A stretch of 64,000 nt of DNA. Origin: Paraburkholderia franconis (GTDB taxonomy: Bacteria; Pseudomonadota; Gammaproteobacteria; Burkholderiales; Burkholderiaceae). Made by a program: the position numbers and the translations under genes. This document shows, piece by piece, positions 39,116 to 49,077 of the stretch. Position 1 is the stretch's first letter, and the number at the start of each line of letters is the position of its first letter. The notes under the pieces are model-generated. The model was not told the origin of the DNA. It saw only the letters and a program-made list of their open reading frames with translations, and made no database searches. The stretch covers positions 62,001-126,000 of the forward strand of contig NZ_WHNP01000011.1 of assembly GCF_009362735.1 (NCBI RefSeq). The letters run 5' to 3'.

Positions 39116-40011
39116 GTGGGACATTTCCAAAGACGGATAAAAGAGAAAGCAAAAGCTCTGCTGCCGGACTCGTTATTTCTTTCACTTCTGCATCGAAAAG
39201 AAGTGGGGCGATTTCCAAATCTGATCCAGCCGCGCACATTCAACGAGCAGATCCTGAGAAGAAGCCTTAAACCGGATCCTCGATACTCCCTTCTGACGGA
39301 CAAGCTTGGCGTACGCGAATATGTGGGTAACATGCTTGGCGAAGAGGTTCTCGTACCGTTGATTTCGGCACCTGCGGAATTTACGCCCTCCGTTTTCGAC
39401 TCTCTTCCGGATTCCTTTGTCATGAAAGCGAATCACGGAAGCTCGTTCGTAGAAGTCGTGCACGACAAATCGAAAGTCAGCTTTGAAGGACTGCAACGTC
39501 TTGCCACTCGATGGCTGGCGACGAATTTTTACAGAAATGCTCGTGAGCGTCATTACAGGGACATCGAACCACGGTTGTTCTTCGAAATGCTTCTGCTCGA
39601 CAAACGAGGAAAGATTCCTGCCGACTATAAAGTGCATTGTTTCGGTCGGAAAGCGGGACGACCCGAGATGTACATCCTGCACATCAGCGATCGCTTTGGG
39701 CAAGACCCGCGCGGCAACATCTATGACGAGAACTGGAAGCATCTCGACATATCGTCGGCGGGTATGCCCGTAGTGTCGCGCCGGAGCCGCCCCCCGATAA
39801 CCTGGCCATGGTGCTTCAGGCCGCCGAGATATTATCTCAAGGTTTTGACTATGTTCGGGTCGACCTTTATGCCATGGATAACGTGATTTATTTTGGTGAA
39901 TTAACATTTACCCCTGGCGCGGGGGTCGTGCCCATATTCCCCGACCATATCGATTTCGAGTGGGGCAAACTCTTCAGAACCATGGGATCTGCAGATAACG
40001 CCATGAACTGA
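39116..40011 (+). pseudogene. TupA-like ATP-grasp protein, frameshifted
   Basis: Frame one (to about 39790) carries a TupA-like ATP-grasp domain: PNLIQPRTFNEQIL, TDKLGVREYV, LPDSFVMKANHGS, KIPADYKVHCFG. The last part is in another frame, 39808-40011: AAEILSQGFDYVRVDLYAMDNVIYFGELTFTPGAG, the usual C-terminal substrate and metal site. The join falls near 39780-39800. Such proteins modify cell-surface polymers and are found in polysaccharide loci, fitting the manC neighbourhood. The start (GTG 39116) is a guess. Confidence 0.72.
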
Positions 40012-40454
40012 CCGCTTCTGTAAGGGCTGCGGCGATGCGGAGCACGCACGACCGATGCTTTTTCGCATTTCGAGATTGCGGCCGGTTTAGTGAGACCGGT
40101 CACTCGCGATCGCGGAGATCCGAACGTCCGGAAGGTAACATAATAGCCACTTGACCACAGCCAATATTCGAACGTCGGCAACATGGCCGAATACGACGCA
40201 GTCGACCTAACAGCACAACGGCCGCTGTCCGTTGTGCTAACGCGACCGCAGCTATTTGACGTGCAGATTACGACCTTCGGTGACCGATGGGTTGAACAGT
40301 GAATTCTATTCGCTTCGTTGCGTACAGCAACCCCTTCGTTGTTTAGAACCCAACATCCGCCTTCATCACCCGGCAGGTTTGCTCTGGATGTGCAACGATT
40401 GCCGTGCAACTCGCGCCTGTCTGACCACTCGAGACAACCCAACGGGGAGGGTAG
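40012..40454. other. Intergenic, no gene seen
   Basis: About 440 bp between the TupA-like pseudogene and a small gene. No convincing frame. Confidence 0.4.
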
Positions 40455-40754
40455 ATGAGAGAAAACACCAAGACGCTGTTCGTCGTTTCCGAAGACATTG
40501 CGACAGCGTTGAACCTGCTGGAGAGCATTGAGGTCGAGGTCGGGTTCGATAGCGATGATCCGGAAAGCATCGAGCAGGCGATTCGCGCCGTCGAGGAGGC
40601 GATCAATACTCGCCTGAGCGGCCATCGCGGCGATGCACGTATCGAATCAGCCATCCTTCGCGTCAAGTTGGACTTCCGGTGCGCGATCCTTGATCAAGCT
40701 TCGTCCGATGAGGACGATGATGAGCCCATCAGCAGCGTCTACACCCTGCATTGA
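40455..40754 (+). CDS. Small acidic hypothetical protein
   Basis: 99 residues, rich in Asp and Glu (VEVGFDSDDPESIEQAIRAVEEAIN, ASSDEDDDEPISS). GGGGAGGG precedes the ATG. Helical in character, no membrane span, family not recognised. It sits between decayed genes, so it may be a survivor of a mobile unit. Confidence 0.55.
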   Translation: MRENTKTLFVVSEDIATALNLLESIEVEVGFDSDDPESIEQAIRAVEEAINTRLSGHRGDARIESAILRVKLDFRCAILDQASSDEDDDEPISSVYTLH

Positions 40755-40974
40755 TGCTTCCGGGCCCAAGTTCGCGTCCCCACTCGAAATGAAACCCGAC
40801 ATTCGCGGTCGCAACAGTCCGAATGGCAGACAAGCAAAGCTGAAGCCGCCGAACGAGCGGCGACACGAAAATCGGTAACGACACGCAGGTATGGTTTTGA
40901 AGACACATTATTGACCATGGTGTGCCTCGCCGAACGGATGGAAGACCAACGTCCCATGGCGAACCGCGTTGAAG

Positions 40975-41138
40975 GGCGTTGTCACGTTGGCAAGAGCGGT
41001 CGGGTAAGATGGCCAGATGACGACGAACAAATCGCTGTATCACGGCCATCGGTTTCCGGCAGCCATCATCAGCTGCACGGTTCGCTGGTACTTCCGGTTC
41101 CAGTTGAGCCTTCGCGACATCGAGGAACTGCTGTTCGG
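40975..41138 (+). mobile_element. Truncated IS6 copy (5' end only)
   Basis: GGCGTTGTCACGTT at 40975-40988 equals the inverted repeat of the IS6 element at 31381-32210. A transposase frame starts at 41017 (MTTNKSLYHGHRFPAAI) and runs through WYFRFQLSLRDIEELLFG, then homology stops at about 41138. The rest of the element is missing, replaced by sequence leading into a Tn3-type remnant. Confidence 0.75.
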
Positions 41139-41358
41139 TGTCCCCTCGCTTCCAGTGCATTTTGCGACGGTAGGGCAGGCTAGGCGTGACGCTGGTTTGC
41201 GAGGCGGCCCTAATAAAATGTCACGTCAAATCAATCGCTTGCTGTCTGGGTAGCGCCTTGGGTCACGGCTGCCTCATGTTTGCGCAGGCAGTAGTCGTCG
41301 CCCCGTCATTCGTTGCCGCTATGCTCGTTGGTCCGTCATCCGCTTCAAGGCGAGCACG

Positions 41359-42558
41359 ATGGAACACTGGCAAGTCACTTATCTTGGCAACCGGCAGATT
41401 CCTCGCGAACTCACCGAGTTTGAGCTTGCCACGTTCTTCACCTTCTCGGCGAAGGAGCGCGCGCTGATCGACGCGCGTCGCGGCGACCTATACCGGCTTG
41501 CTGTCGCGCTCCACATCGGCTTTATCCGGATGAGCGGCCGCACGCTCGACGCCTACAGGCAGATTCCCAAGGTGCTCTGGAATTATCTTGGCGCGCAACT
41601 CGCGGTCGATCCACCCGATCTCGGCACGCTGCGGACGCTGTACGAAACATGCTCGCACGCTCATTGATCATCAGGTCCTCGCATATCAGGCGCTTGGATT
41701 CCGCCCGATGGCCGAGCACCAGCGCCGGTATGTCGTGCGCTGGCTGAAAGAACGCCTGACAGGTCGGCCCGACCGCGGTGACTTGCTTTACGAATTGAAA
41801 CGCTGGCTCTATGAGCATCGCATTCTGATCGTCCACGATCGGTTGCTCAGGCGGTTCATCATCAGGGCGGGGCAGGATGTTGAGGAGTCTTTATCGAATG
41901 GACTGGTTTGTGCGTTCGGCGACACGACGCTGGATCACTGGAGTCGGCTGTTGGTAAAGCCCGACAGTGAGCATGGAAGCTTGCAGCAATGGTTGTGGTC
42001 CGTACCGCTGCGTCAGTCTACGCATCAGATGAGTGACGTGTTCACAAAGATCGATCGCCTTTATGCGGTCGGCGTTCATCAGGGCTGGCCAACCGTTTGC
42101 AACGAGGCCACTGTGCGGCACTACGCGCGGCGCTGTGCGCGCCGGCCGCCTTCGATGGGTAAGCGCGTGGAGCAACGATCGCGCAAGCTGGAAGCAGCCT
42201 GCTTCATGCGTTACGCGCTGTGCTCCGCGACCGATCAGTTGCTATCGATGTTGCGCCGCTGGATTCTGAAGGCGGCCAACGACGCGATGCGCGAGATCGA
42301 ACTGATCCTGTTCGATCCGAAGGCACGTCTGCGCGAATTTGCATCGGCTGTAAAAGCCGTCGCACTTGACGCAACGTTATCGCGCGAAGATCTCAGCGCG
42401 AGACTGTGCGAATTGGCCGACCAGGCCCTTGACCAAAGCCGATGGGCGTCGCCGAGTACCAGCTGCTGCGCGAAGTGCCAGCTTCGCTCGAAACGAAACT
42501 GCCGTCGATTCGCGAAATCGAGGCGGAACTCCGCCCCGACCTGCGGGATGATTCGTGA
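41359..42558 (+). pseudogene. Tn3-family transposase N-terminal part (DUF4158), broken
   Basis: Three frames join into about 400 residues of a Tn3-type transposase N-terminus. The first (41359-41640) reads MEHWQVTYLGNRQIPRELTEFE, the DUF4158 start. After a frameshift near 41645 it continues RTLIDHQVLAYQALGFRPMAEH to about 42440. After a second frameshift it ends LLREVPASLETKLPSIREIEAEL at 42558. The catalytic DDE domain is absent. It is a non-functional relic of a Tn3-like transposon. Confidence 0.8.
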
Positions 42559-42926
42559 CGCTTTTTTCAGCGCACGCCTCCGCGACGCCGTGGGAGCAAG
42601 CCCTGAGGATGCCGTTGATAACAAGGAAGCGATTCGGTTGTTCCCTTTGATGAGCCAACGTGGGACGCAAGGAGGCGGAGTTCGGTGGCCGCATCCGCTC
42701 GACAGGCATTCGACATTGCATTTGCCGCTCCATAACTCGTGCGGCAACCGAATTTGCCCAATATGCGGGACGACCCGCATTGTCGCGTCCCGGCGCACGC
42801 CCTACCATCAACTCCCCACGCCCATATTGCGGTGAGTGCGTCACCGGCAATGCATCGTCAAAAGCGAGCGCCTGAGCCGACGCAATCCATCCATACAGCA
42901 CCTACTCGAGCTATCAGGAGGCAAGC
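42559..42926. other. Intergenic after Tn3 remnant
   Basis: About 370 bp, no recognised gene on either strand. Confidence 0.4.
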
Positions 42927-43118
42927 ATGCTCAGCGCCCATGAATTTGCGACATTGATGCTGGTGAGGGACTCGGCCGACCAGATTGCCGAGCAGGAAGA
43001 ACTTGATACGTTGCTTGAACGTCAGCTCGTCGCCATGGAGCAGCTTGCCGGCGGAGCGGTACGGCCTCGCATTACGCAGGACGGGGATTCCCTTCTTCGT
43101 AACCTTGCGCGCATGTGA
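42927..43118 (+). CDS. Small hypothetical protein, paralogue of 62807-62941
   Basis: 63 residues. AGGAGG precedes the ATG. MLSAHEFATLMLVRDSADQIA-EQEELDTLLERQLVAMEQL is nearly repeated by a 44-residue frame 20 kb away (SAHEFATLMPVRESADYITEREELDMLLERELVAM). The match across two distant loci shows that both are, or were, real genes. Acidic, helical, no membrane span. Function unknown. Confidence 0.65.
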   Translation: MLSAHEFATLMLVRDSADQIAEQEELDTLLERQLVAMEQLAGGAVRPRITQDGDSLLRNLARM

Positions 43119-43904
43119 CCGGTTGAAACCTCTGGCTGTGAGCGGGGAACCGGTGAAATTCCTTTTTTTGGTTTCCCGCGACGCCGCAAAAGCAGCCGCG
43201 GCACTGCGGGAGAGACGTCCGCGCGGTTCGCCGGCCGCGCCCAACCGCGGACCTTCTGGCGCGTATCGAGTGAATCAATTGATTTGTTAAGTTTCGGATG
43301 ATACGAGAGTAACGGTTGGGTTCATCGACCGGGAGCGCTTCGTTGATCAAATCAGATAAGACAAGATGAGAGACGACGCCCAGCAACTGCTCGTAGAACT
43401 CCTGAACCTCGACGCGGAAATATCAGCGGGCAAGGCCGAGATAGAGCCTACCCAAAGGTGGATTGAGCGCCAGCCGTCAGAGGTCGCCATGGACATGTTC
43501 CTGACGCCGCTGAGAAACAACTGGCGGAAATGGAGCGGCGTCGGCACCTGTTGGCGGCTGTCCTGCAGGAAGCGCATGGTGCCGGTGCTGGCACGATGTG
43601 TCTGATTCCGATACCTCAGGAACGCGCCCTTGCCTGGATCTGACCTGTCCAAACGGACCTGTCGGTTTAACGTGCGTACGAAAATGTGCGCAAGCAAATA
43701 CCCAAAACGTTGGGGTATAGGTACGTTTCGAGCGAGCAATGGCGGCGGTGGGAGCGTCCAGCCACCTGCGCGGCTTTCAGTTTTCTGGCCGATTTTTTAT
43801 TCGGCGGATCTGTCAGGTTTCCTCACAGGAACTGCACGGACCAAAAGACCCAACATGAAAGGCACGAAGATTGCGCAAACATTGCATCCCTCCGCGCAAT
43901 ACCG
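43119..43904. other. Mostly empty region with one weak frame
   Basis: About 785 bp. A frame at 43366-43605 starts MRDDAQQLLVELLNLDAEISAGKAEIE, which looks helical and protein-like for its first 50 residues before turning to noise. It may be a broken small gene. Nothing else is seen. Confidence 0.35.
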
Positions 43905-44267
43905 ATGAGAAAGGAAATTACAGTGGATCAACGAAAACGCGACAGCATTGTCGCTTACCTGCGCCGTCGAATGGCCGAGGTCGGAATTGGGCTGGACGAT
44001 GTTGCAGCCGCCATCGCGCAGGACGAAATCCGGCAAACCGCTGCACGGTATCGCAGCGCAACAGGACAGACATGGTCCGGCGATGGCGAAATGCCCCAAT
44101 GGCTTAAACAGGCCCTCAGTGCCGGACAGTCGCTCGAACATTTTGCCGTGGACGGAATGGTGTCGCGGCGCGAGGCTGCCACGCGTCGAAAAACAGACTG
44201 GCGCGAAGACCCATTCGCAGGTACGCCCCTGGCAACGGTTCACCCTTCATATGGTCATGCCCGTTGA
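43905..44267 (+). CDS. H-NS-family nucleoid-associated protein
   Basis: 120 residues from the ATG at 43905, or 114 from a GTG at 43923 with a better AAAGGA spacing. The C-terminal DNA-binding motif is clear: ARYRSATGQTWSGDGEMPQWLKQAL, close to the H-NS consensus YR-(N/D)P-x-TG-x-TWSGRG-x-x-PxW. The N-terminus (SIVAYLRRRMAEVGIGLDDVAAAI) is not a typical H-NS oligomerisation coiled coil, and a 40-residue tail follows the DNA-binding part. H-NS proteins on foreign DNA often silence neighbouring genes. The Arg of the usual WSGRG is Asp here. Confidence 0.75.
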   Translation: MRKEITVDQRKRDSIVAYLRRRMAEVGIGLDDVAAAIAQDEIRQTAARYRSATGQTWSGDGEMPQWLKQALSAGQSLEHFAVDGMVSRREAATRRKTDWREDPFAGTPLATVHPSYGHAR

Positions 44268-44430
44268 AGCCTGAGTGCAATACTGGCGTGACGCGCTTTC
44301 ATTCGCAGCCGGACACGTCGTCACCCCACGCGTAGACCATCACGAGCCTGTGTAGGGTATTGACCCGGGGGAAAAAGCTCGCGGGCGCTCATGGCGATTC
44401 GCGTGTTCGACCGGTGCGGGCTCTCGCGGT

Positions 44431-44946
44431 GTGACATCGTGGGAAACCGCTTGTGGCAAAGCCATACCGACTTTCGGTTTTCCTGCGCACGATCAGGGTA
44501 CCCGGTCGCGAACAGCACCGTGCAGCGTGGAGCCGATCGTGAGCCAGACGAAGATCGACGATACCAGCGAAATGTACCTCGATGTGACGCGCTCGAGCGC
44601 CGACTGGCTGCGTCTGCGTAAGGCGTTCGCGTCGGGCCGTTTGAAGCGCGCAGGCAGCGGCGCGGCAGTGCAGCTCGTGATGGAGGGCGGCACGCCGTAC
44701 GCACACGCGGGCGTGCTGCAGTTTTCAGGCATCACCGTCGACGCGACGACCTTCGCAGCGCGGCTGGACATGACCATCAAGCGTGCAAAGGTTACTTCCA
44801 GTGGGGTGGCCAGGTCGCTCCGCGTACCGGAACACGCCGTGACGCTTTGGCGCGCCGGAGTGACCGTTCCGAAGCGTACTGATGGTGAGCGACTTTCTGA
44901 GCTTCTTGACGTGGACGTTACCTGGCTATGCGCAGGCGAAGGTTAG
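44431..44946 (+). pseudogene. Chimera of RND efflux adaptor fragment and XRE-type regulator fragment
   Basis: One open frame joins two unrelated pieces. Around 44551-44745 it reads MYLDVTRSSADWLRLRKAF... and GGTPYAHAGVLQFSGITVD, the barrel region of MexA/AcrA-type membrane fusion proteins. From about 44745 it reads ARLDMTIKRAKVTSSGVARSLRVPEHAVTLWRAGVTVPKRTD and LLDVDVTWLCAGEG, a Cro/CI-type helix-turn-helix. Neither half is complete and the adaptor lacks its signal and hairpin. It is best read as a recombination scar. Whether the regulator half is expressed from an internal start is unknown. Confidence 0.6.
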
Positions 44947-44971
44947 GCGCAGCATGCAATGTGAGCTCTCA

Positions 44972-45322
44972 TCAGACGCGAGCTCTAGCGGTTTGGCTTG
45001 TCGCGTCCCATAGGCGCCTCGTTCGCCGGGCGTGCTGTTCTGAGGGCAGAGTTATAGGTCCTTTGATTGTACCGGCGAGCCGTATCGAAGGGGATTGACG
45101 CCGGGCGGCGATTAGCCATGCCGGCGGCGGTTTCGCGTCCTGCACGAGTTGCACTGCTGAACCAGCCTGCAACAGAACTACGAACTGGTCAAAGGCGGCC
45201 AATTGACCACTCAGTTTGATGCCGTTCACGAGAAACACGTTGACGGTAGTCTTGTCCTTTACGATGACTGCACGCCCAAGCATACAAGACAACTTTCTGC
45301 AGACGCTCGTAGGCGAGGCCAT
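44972..45322 (-). pseudogene. Hfq-like protein with lost Sm2 motif
   Basis: VNVFLVNGIKLSGQLAAFDQFVVLLQAG is the Sm1 region of Hfq, very close to the family consensus. The Sm2 motif, which should read about YKHAIST, is replaced after VQLV by QDAKPPPAW, and a 50-residue unrelated tail follows. The N-terminus also looks shifted: a neighbouring frame reads LQKVVLYAWA near the expected start. So an extra Hfq copy seems to have been damaged at both ends. Confidence 0.55.
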
Positions 45323-45499
45323 TGTGGGCGCAGGCGAACAGGCCCGTCCGAGGCTCGCTCAAAGGTTCGTCATTGCGTTGAGAGAACGTCAACGCGCGCC
45401 AACCGCCGATTGACTTTACGCCGGATTTCCCGGTCTGGACTCCAGAACGTCGCGCAGCGCCTGATGCTGGCTGCATCCCGTTGAAAAGCCGACGGCATA

Positions 45500-45803
45500 C
45501 TCTCATGGAACCGACGGCTGGAGGGGCAGGCAGTATTCTTCCGGTGGCAAGCTGCGCCTGAAGAGTATCAGCCGGCGCGGCGACACCTACTTGCGCACGT
45601 TGCTCATCCATGGCGCACGGGCCGCACTCCGTTATGTGAAAGCAAAGACCGACCCGCATAGCATCTGGCTGCAGCAGCTCATCGCGCGGCGCGGATATAA
45701 CTGCGCCGCCGTCGCGCTGGCCAACAAGAATGCCCGTATCGTACAGGCGCTGCTCAGTAGCGACGAACACTTCATTCGCAAACGTAGTCTGGGCCAGGCA
45801 TAA
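45500..45803 (+). mobile_element. IS110-family transposase C-terminal remnant
   Basis: Reading RQYSSGGKLRLKSISRRGD, then TYLRTLLIHGARAALRYVKAK and LIARRGYNCAAVALANKNARIVQAL, this is the last third of an IS110 transposase. The N-terminal DEDD domain is absent. The stop is at 45803. Confidence 0.8.
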
Positions 45804-46486
45804 AGGGACAACTTGAACGGCAATATCAAACAACCAGTTTTGCATGGCTGAAAGTTCGCCCGTGCCGTGCTCACAGCCATGCCATAGCATGACAAACCCG
45901 ACGACGCGTCAAGCGTTCGCGTTGGCGGGCTGGCGCCCGCGCTTGACGCGTTTCACCTTCATGGAGAATTACACCCGCACAGGTTTTGCGAAGCTTCTCA
46001 AAGCGATGACGAAATTGGTTGAACCAGCGCTCTGAAGCCTGTTTTTCGTGCCGGCTGCCGTTTGCGGCAAGCCGCGATTTTGCTAAGGACGGGGTGCGCG
46101 GATCTCATCGAGGCTGCGGGCGTGCTTCGGCAAGCGCCCAACACGCAAGCCGGATACATGCATGCAGACCGTTTCGACATCACGAACAAGAAGCTTGCAA
46201 AAGGCGTCGGGCCCATACATGCACGAAAAGGACAAGCACCCTGTTCAACGTCAGGCGATAAACCTGCGCGCGTCGAGATACGGCGGATAGCATTTTCACG
46301 TGAGGGGCTGGCGAACATCGTCGATCTTGAACAGTGGCCGAAGGCGTCGTCGATACAGGTCACGCTGACGCATGACAACGAGAACTCGTCGACCTAACAA
46401 CAGCGCGCAGCCGTGAGCGTCGGGTCATGTCACTCCTCCGCGATCACATCGACGGTTACGGGACCGTACGGTGCGGCTTGTGCGGT
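45804..46486. other. Region without a recognised gene
   Basis: About 680 bp. A plus-strand frame around 46062-46397 contains IEAAGVLRQAPNTQAGYMHADRF, but antisense frames are as long and I recognise none. Possibly a decayed mobile segment. Confidence 0.35.
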
Positions 46487-46633
46487 TCAGTAACCACCGC
46501 CTGAGGAATTTCCTGAACTACTCGACGCGCTGTCGGCGCTCCGATTCGTATCGCTGCCCGCGACCGCGGAACCTGAGACCACGGCAATCCCGACGAAAAC
46601 CAGACACGCAAAAATAACCCGAAACTGCTTCAT
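46487..46633 (-). CDS. Short exported Ser/Gly-rich peptide
   Basis: 48 residues from the ATG at 46633, with AGGAG upstream. MKQFRVIFACLVFVGIAVVSGSAVAG is an export signal and only about 22 residues remain (SDTNRSADSASSSSGNSSGGGY). Function unknown. Confidence 0.6.
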   Translation of the reverse strand: MKQFRVIFACLVFVGIAVVSGSAVAGSDTNRSADSASSSSGNSSGGGY

Positions 46634-46841
46634 GGTGATCTCCTGGTTGGGGGGCGGCCCGTAGGAGGTTCTTTGGAGAGATATCGGGCGAGGCATTCGC
46701 TTCACTCAACCGATTCCAACTTTCCCCTGCGTTGCGGACGCGCCGTGCGGCCCATCGCGAAGGCAGGCATCGACATAGGTATAAACGCGCCAAACCGCCG
46801 CCGTATTCCTGTTGCGCTGACATCCGCGGCAAAACATTAGT

Positions 46842-47156
46842 TCAGACCGCACATTGCGTTATTTTTCGGCGCCGGATCTGCACGGCACACAAGGCGGCAA
46901 GTGCCTCGGGAGACCGTTCTCCGGCCACGATCGCACGGACCACGGCCGGGCCACTGACACCGCTCAGGGAAGCAATCACGTCGTGCAGCTTGATATCTTT
47001 AGTAAGGCAATCGAACAGGCGATGCACTCGGGCGCAACGGGCACTACTCGCAGCCTTCGCGCGAAGGCTGAATGGACGACGGTGCGCGAACTGGATTTTG
47101 GAAGGCTGTGCCTCCCCGGGACGCCACTTGTCGTTCGCCGTTACGAGGCGACTCAA
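46842..47156 (-). mobile_element. IS110-family transposase internal fragment
   Basis: The stretch DIKLHDVIASLSGVSGPAVVRAIVAGERSPEALAAL matches the middle of IS110 transposases (ITGVSG...AIVAGERDP...LA). The rest of the frame is not transposase-like. It is a relic with opposite orientation to that at 45500-45803. Confidence 0.65.
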
Positions 47157-47516
47157 GCAACAGCCTGCACTCGACTGTCGTCATCACTTCCCGCGTGGTT
47201 GGCGCGCTGCTCTCAGTGGCGGCGGTTGCGAAAAACTGGCATGGCGAACGCGTCCTTCAGGCTACCCAATTCTCTCTTATGGCCGTCCTTCACGAAAAGT
47301 ACGCTCGCCCCGTAGCGTCTGCATCGAGCTCGAGCTACAGATCGCAACGGGACGTCTCCAGTACCTACATCGCATGAAGCCGTCGTTCGAGCCGCCAGAG
47401 CTTCAACGACAATTATCGGAGTGCCGGCCGTCCGGGCCGGTCCCTCACGAGCAACGGTTCCGCCTTTGTGGAACGTTTGTCGATTGACGGCAAGGCGATC
47501 GCTCAACGGCCCAGGC
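47157..47516. other. Intergenic, no gene seen
   Basis: About 360 bp between an IS110 relic and the GlcG-like gene. No convincing frame. Confidence 0.4.
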
Positions 47517-47942
47517 TTACTGGTCAAACCCTGCGTGGCGCAGCGCTTCCTCAGCGGCCTCGTGGTCTTGAGCCGATGTTCCGCCAGAAACACCGATGCC
47601 CCCGACCAGACGCCCTTCGTGAAAGATCGGTACGCCACCGCCGACCGGCATCAGCCGCGGATGGTGCGCCAGCGGGGCAACGGTAGGTTCGGCCATATAC
47701 TGATTCCATTGGTGCGTGGCCATGCCGAATGACGCGGCGGTCCATGCCTTGTCGATGGCGACGTCAACAGTCAGGAACGGCGCGGTATCGGCGCGCTCGA
47801 AAGCGCGCAGGTGACCGCCTGCATCGGTAATCGCAATTGTCGCGGCGAATCCTCGCGCGGCGCACGCGCGGCGCGCTTCGGCCAGTAATGCCTGCGCAGC
47901 TTCCAGGCTGATCGTGGTCGTGCTGATGATTGGCGATGTCAT
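47517..47942 (-). CDS. GlcG/HbpS-family haem-degrading-like protein
   Basis: 141 residues. ISLEAAQALLAEARRACAARGF, VAIDKAWTAASFGM and GVPIFHEGRLVGGIGVSGGTSAQDHEAAEEAL are the signature of the GlcG/HbpS family. Members bind haem or small ligands and often sit beside oxidoreductases. It lies 24 bp after the alcohol dehydrogenase-like gene, so both form one operon. Confidence 0.85.
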   Translation of the reverse strand: MTSPIISTTTISLEAAQALLAEARRACAARGFAATIAITDAGGHLRAFERADTAPFLTVDVAIDKAWTAASFGMATHQWNQYMAEPTVAPLAHHPRLMPVGGGVPIFHEGRLVGGIGVSGGTSAQDHEAAEEALRHAGFDQ

Positions 47943-47966
47943 GTTGATGTCCGTTGTCAGAAGGGT

Positions 47967-48980
47967 TCAGTGGTTGGCGACGACGACCTTGCCGATCATG
48001 TTGCCGGCCTCGACCAGCGCATGCGCTTCGATGAGACCTGCCGCGTTGATGCCGTCAATGCGTCGGGTCAGGGTGTGCTTGAGGCGGCCCTGGTCAACCA
48101 GCTGCGCCGCGCGGCGCAGCAAGGCGTGTTGCCGTGCGAGGGTGTCGGTGGTGAACATCGCGCGGGTAAACATCAGCTCCCAGTGAATCGAGATGGATTT
48201 CCCCTTGAACGGACCGATGTCCAGACCCACCGGGTCGTCGATGAGGGCGAACTGGCCTTCCGGGCGCAGCACGGCGGCAATTTGAGTCACATAGGCAGCG
48301 CTGTTGTTCAACCCGGCAACATGGGTGACGTGCTCGATACCGAGCGCGGCCAACTGGGCTGCCCAGGATTGATGGTGATCGAGGACGTAATGCGCGCCAT
48401 GAGCCAGCACCCACTCGCGGGTTTCCGGTCGCGAGGCCGTGCCGATGACGGTCATACCGGTCAGCTCACGTGCCAGTTGGGTCAGAATCGAGCCGACGCC
48501 GCCCGCCGCTCCGATCACGAGCAGCACGTTGTTGTCGGTCGGGTCCGCTGCCTGAACATGCAGACGGTCGAACAGCAGCTCCCACGCGGTGATCGTGGTC
48601 AGCGGCAACGAAGCGGCCTCTGCGAAATCCAGTGATGTCGGCATGGGTCCGACGATGCGTTCGTCCACGGCGTGCAGTTCGCTGTTGCTGCCGGGTCGCT
48701 TGATGTCGCCCGCGTACCAGACACGGTCGCCTGCCTTGAAGCGCGTGGCCAGCGGACCGGTCGCGCGGACGATTCCCGCCGCGTCCCAGCCGGCGATGCG
48801 GGCACCGCCTTCAGGAATATCTCCACCGCGCCGGATTTTGGTATCGACCGGGTTGACCGATACCGCCTTCACTTCCACCAACAGATCGTGGTCGCGCAGT
48901 TCCGGCGTGGGCAGCTCGATATCCTGCAGCGCCTGCGGGTGGCTGATGGGATGGTTCTGATAGAAGCCGATGGCTTTCAT
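47967..48980 (-). CDS. Zinc-type alcohol dehydrogenase / quinone oxidoreductase-like protein
   Basis: 337 residues from the ATG at 48980 (MKAIGFYQNHPI), with GGAG 9 bp upstream. VKAVSVNPVDTKIRRG, the GroES-like part, is followed by a Rossmann domain (VLLVIGAAGGVGSILTQLARE) and an MDR-type end. It lacks the Cys-rich structural-zinc loop, like the ZADH1 and quinone-oxidoreductase subfamily of the medium-chain dehydrogenases. It probably reduces quinones or enones with NADPH. It diverges from a LysR gene with 97 bp between, the usual sign of control by that regulator. Confidence 0.87.
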   Translation of the reverse strand: MKAIGFYQNHPISHPQALQDIELPTPELRDHDLLVEVKAVSVNPVDTKIRRGGDIPEGGARIAGWDAAGIVRATGPLATRFKAGDRVWYAGDIKRPGSNSELHAVDERIVGPMPTSLDFAEAASLPLTTITAWELLFDRLHVQAADPTDNNVLLVIGAAGGVGSILTQLARELTGMTVIGTASRPETREWVLAHGAHYVLDHHQSWAAQLAALGIEHVTHVAGLNNSAAYVTQIAAVLRPEGQFALIDDPVGLDIGPFKGKSISIHWELMFTRAMFTTDTLARQHALLRRAAQLVDQGRLKHTLTRRIDGINAAGLIEAHALVEAGNMIGKVVVANH

Positions 48981-49077
48981 ACACATGGTCTCCAAGGGTT
49001 ATTGAGACCATGGTATCTTTCGTCGGTATGCGGATAAATGCCCGTTTAGCCAAAACAATTTCGGCATTTCAAAGAAA

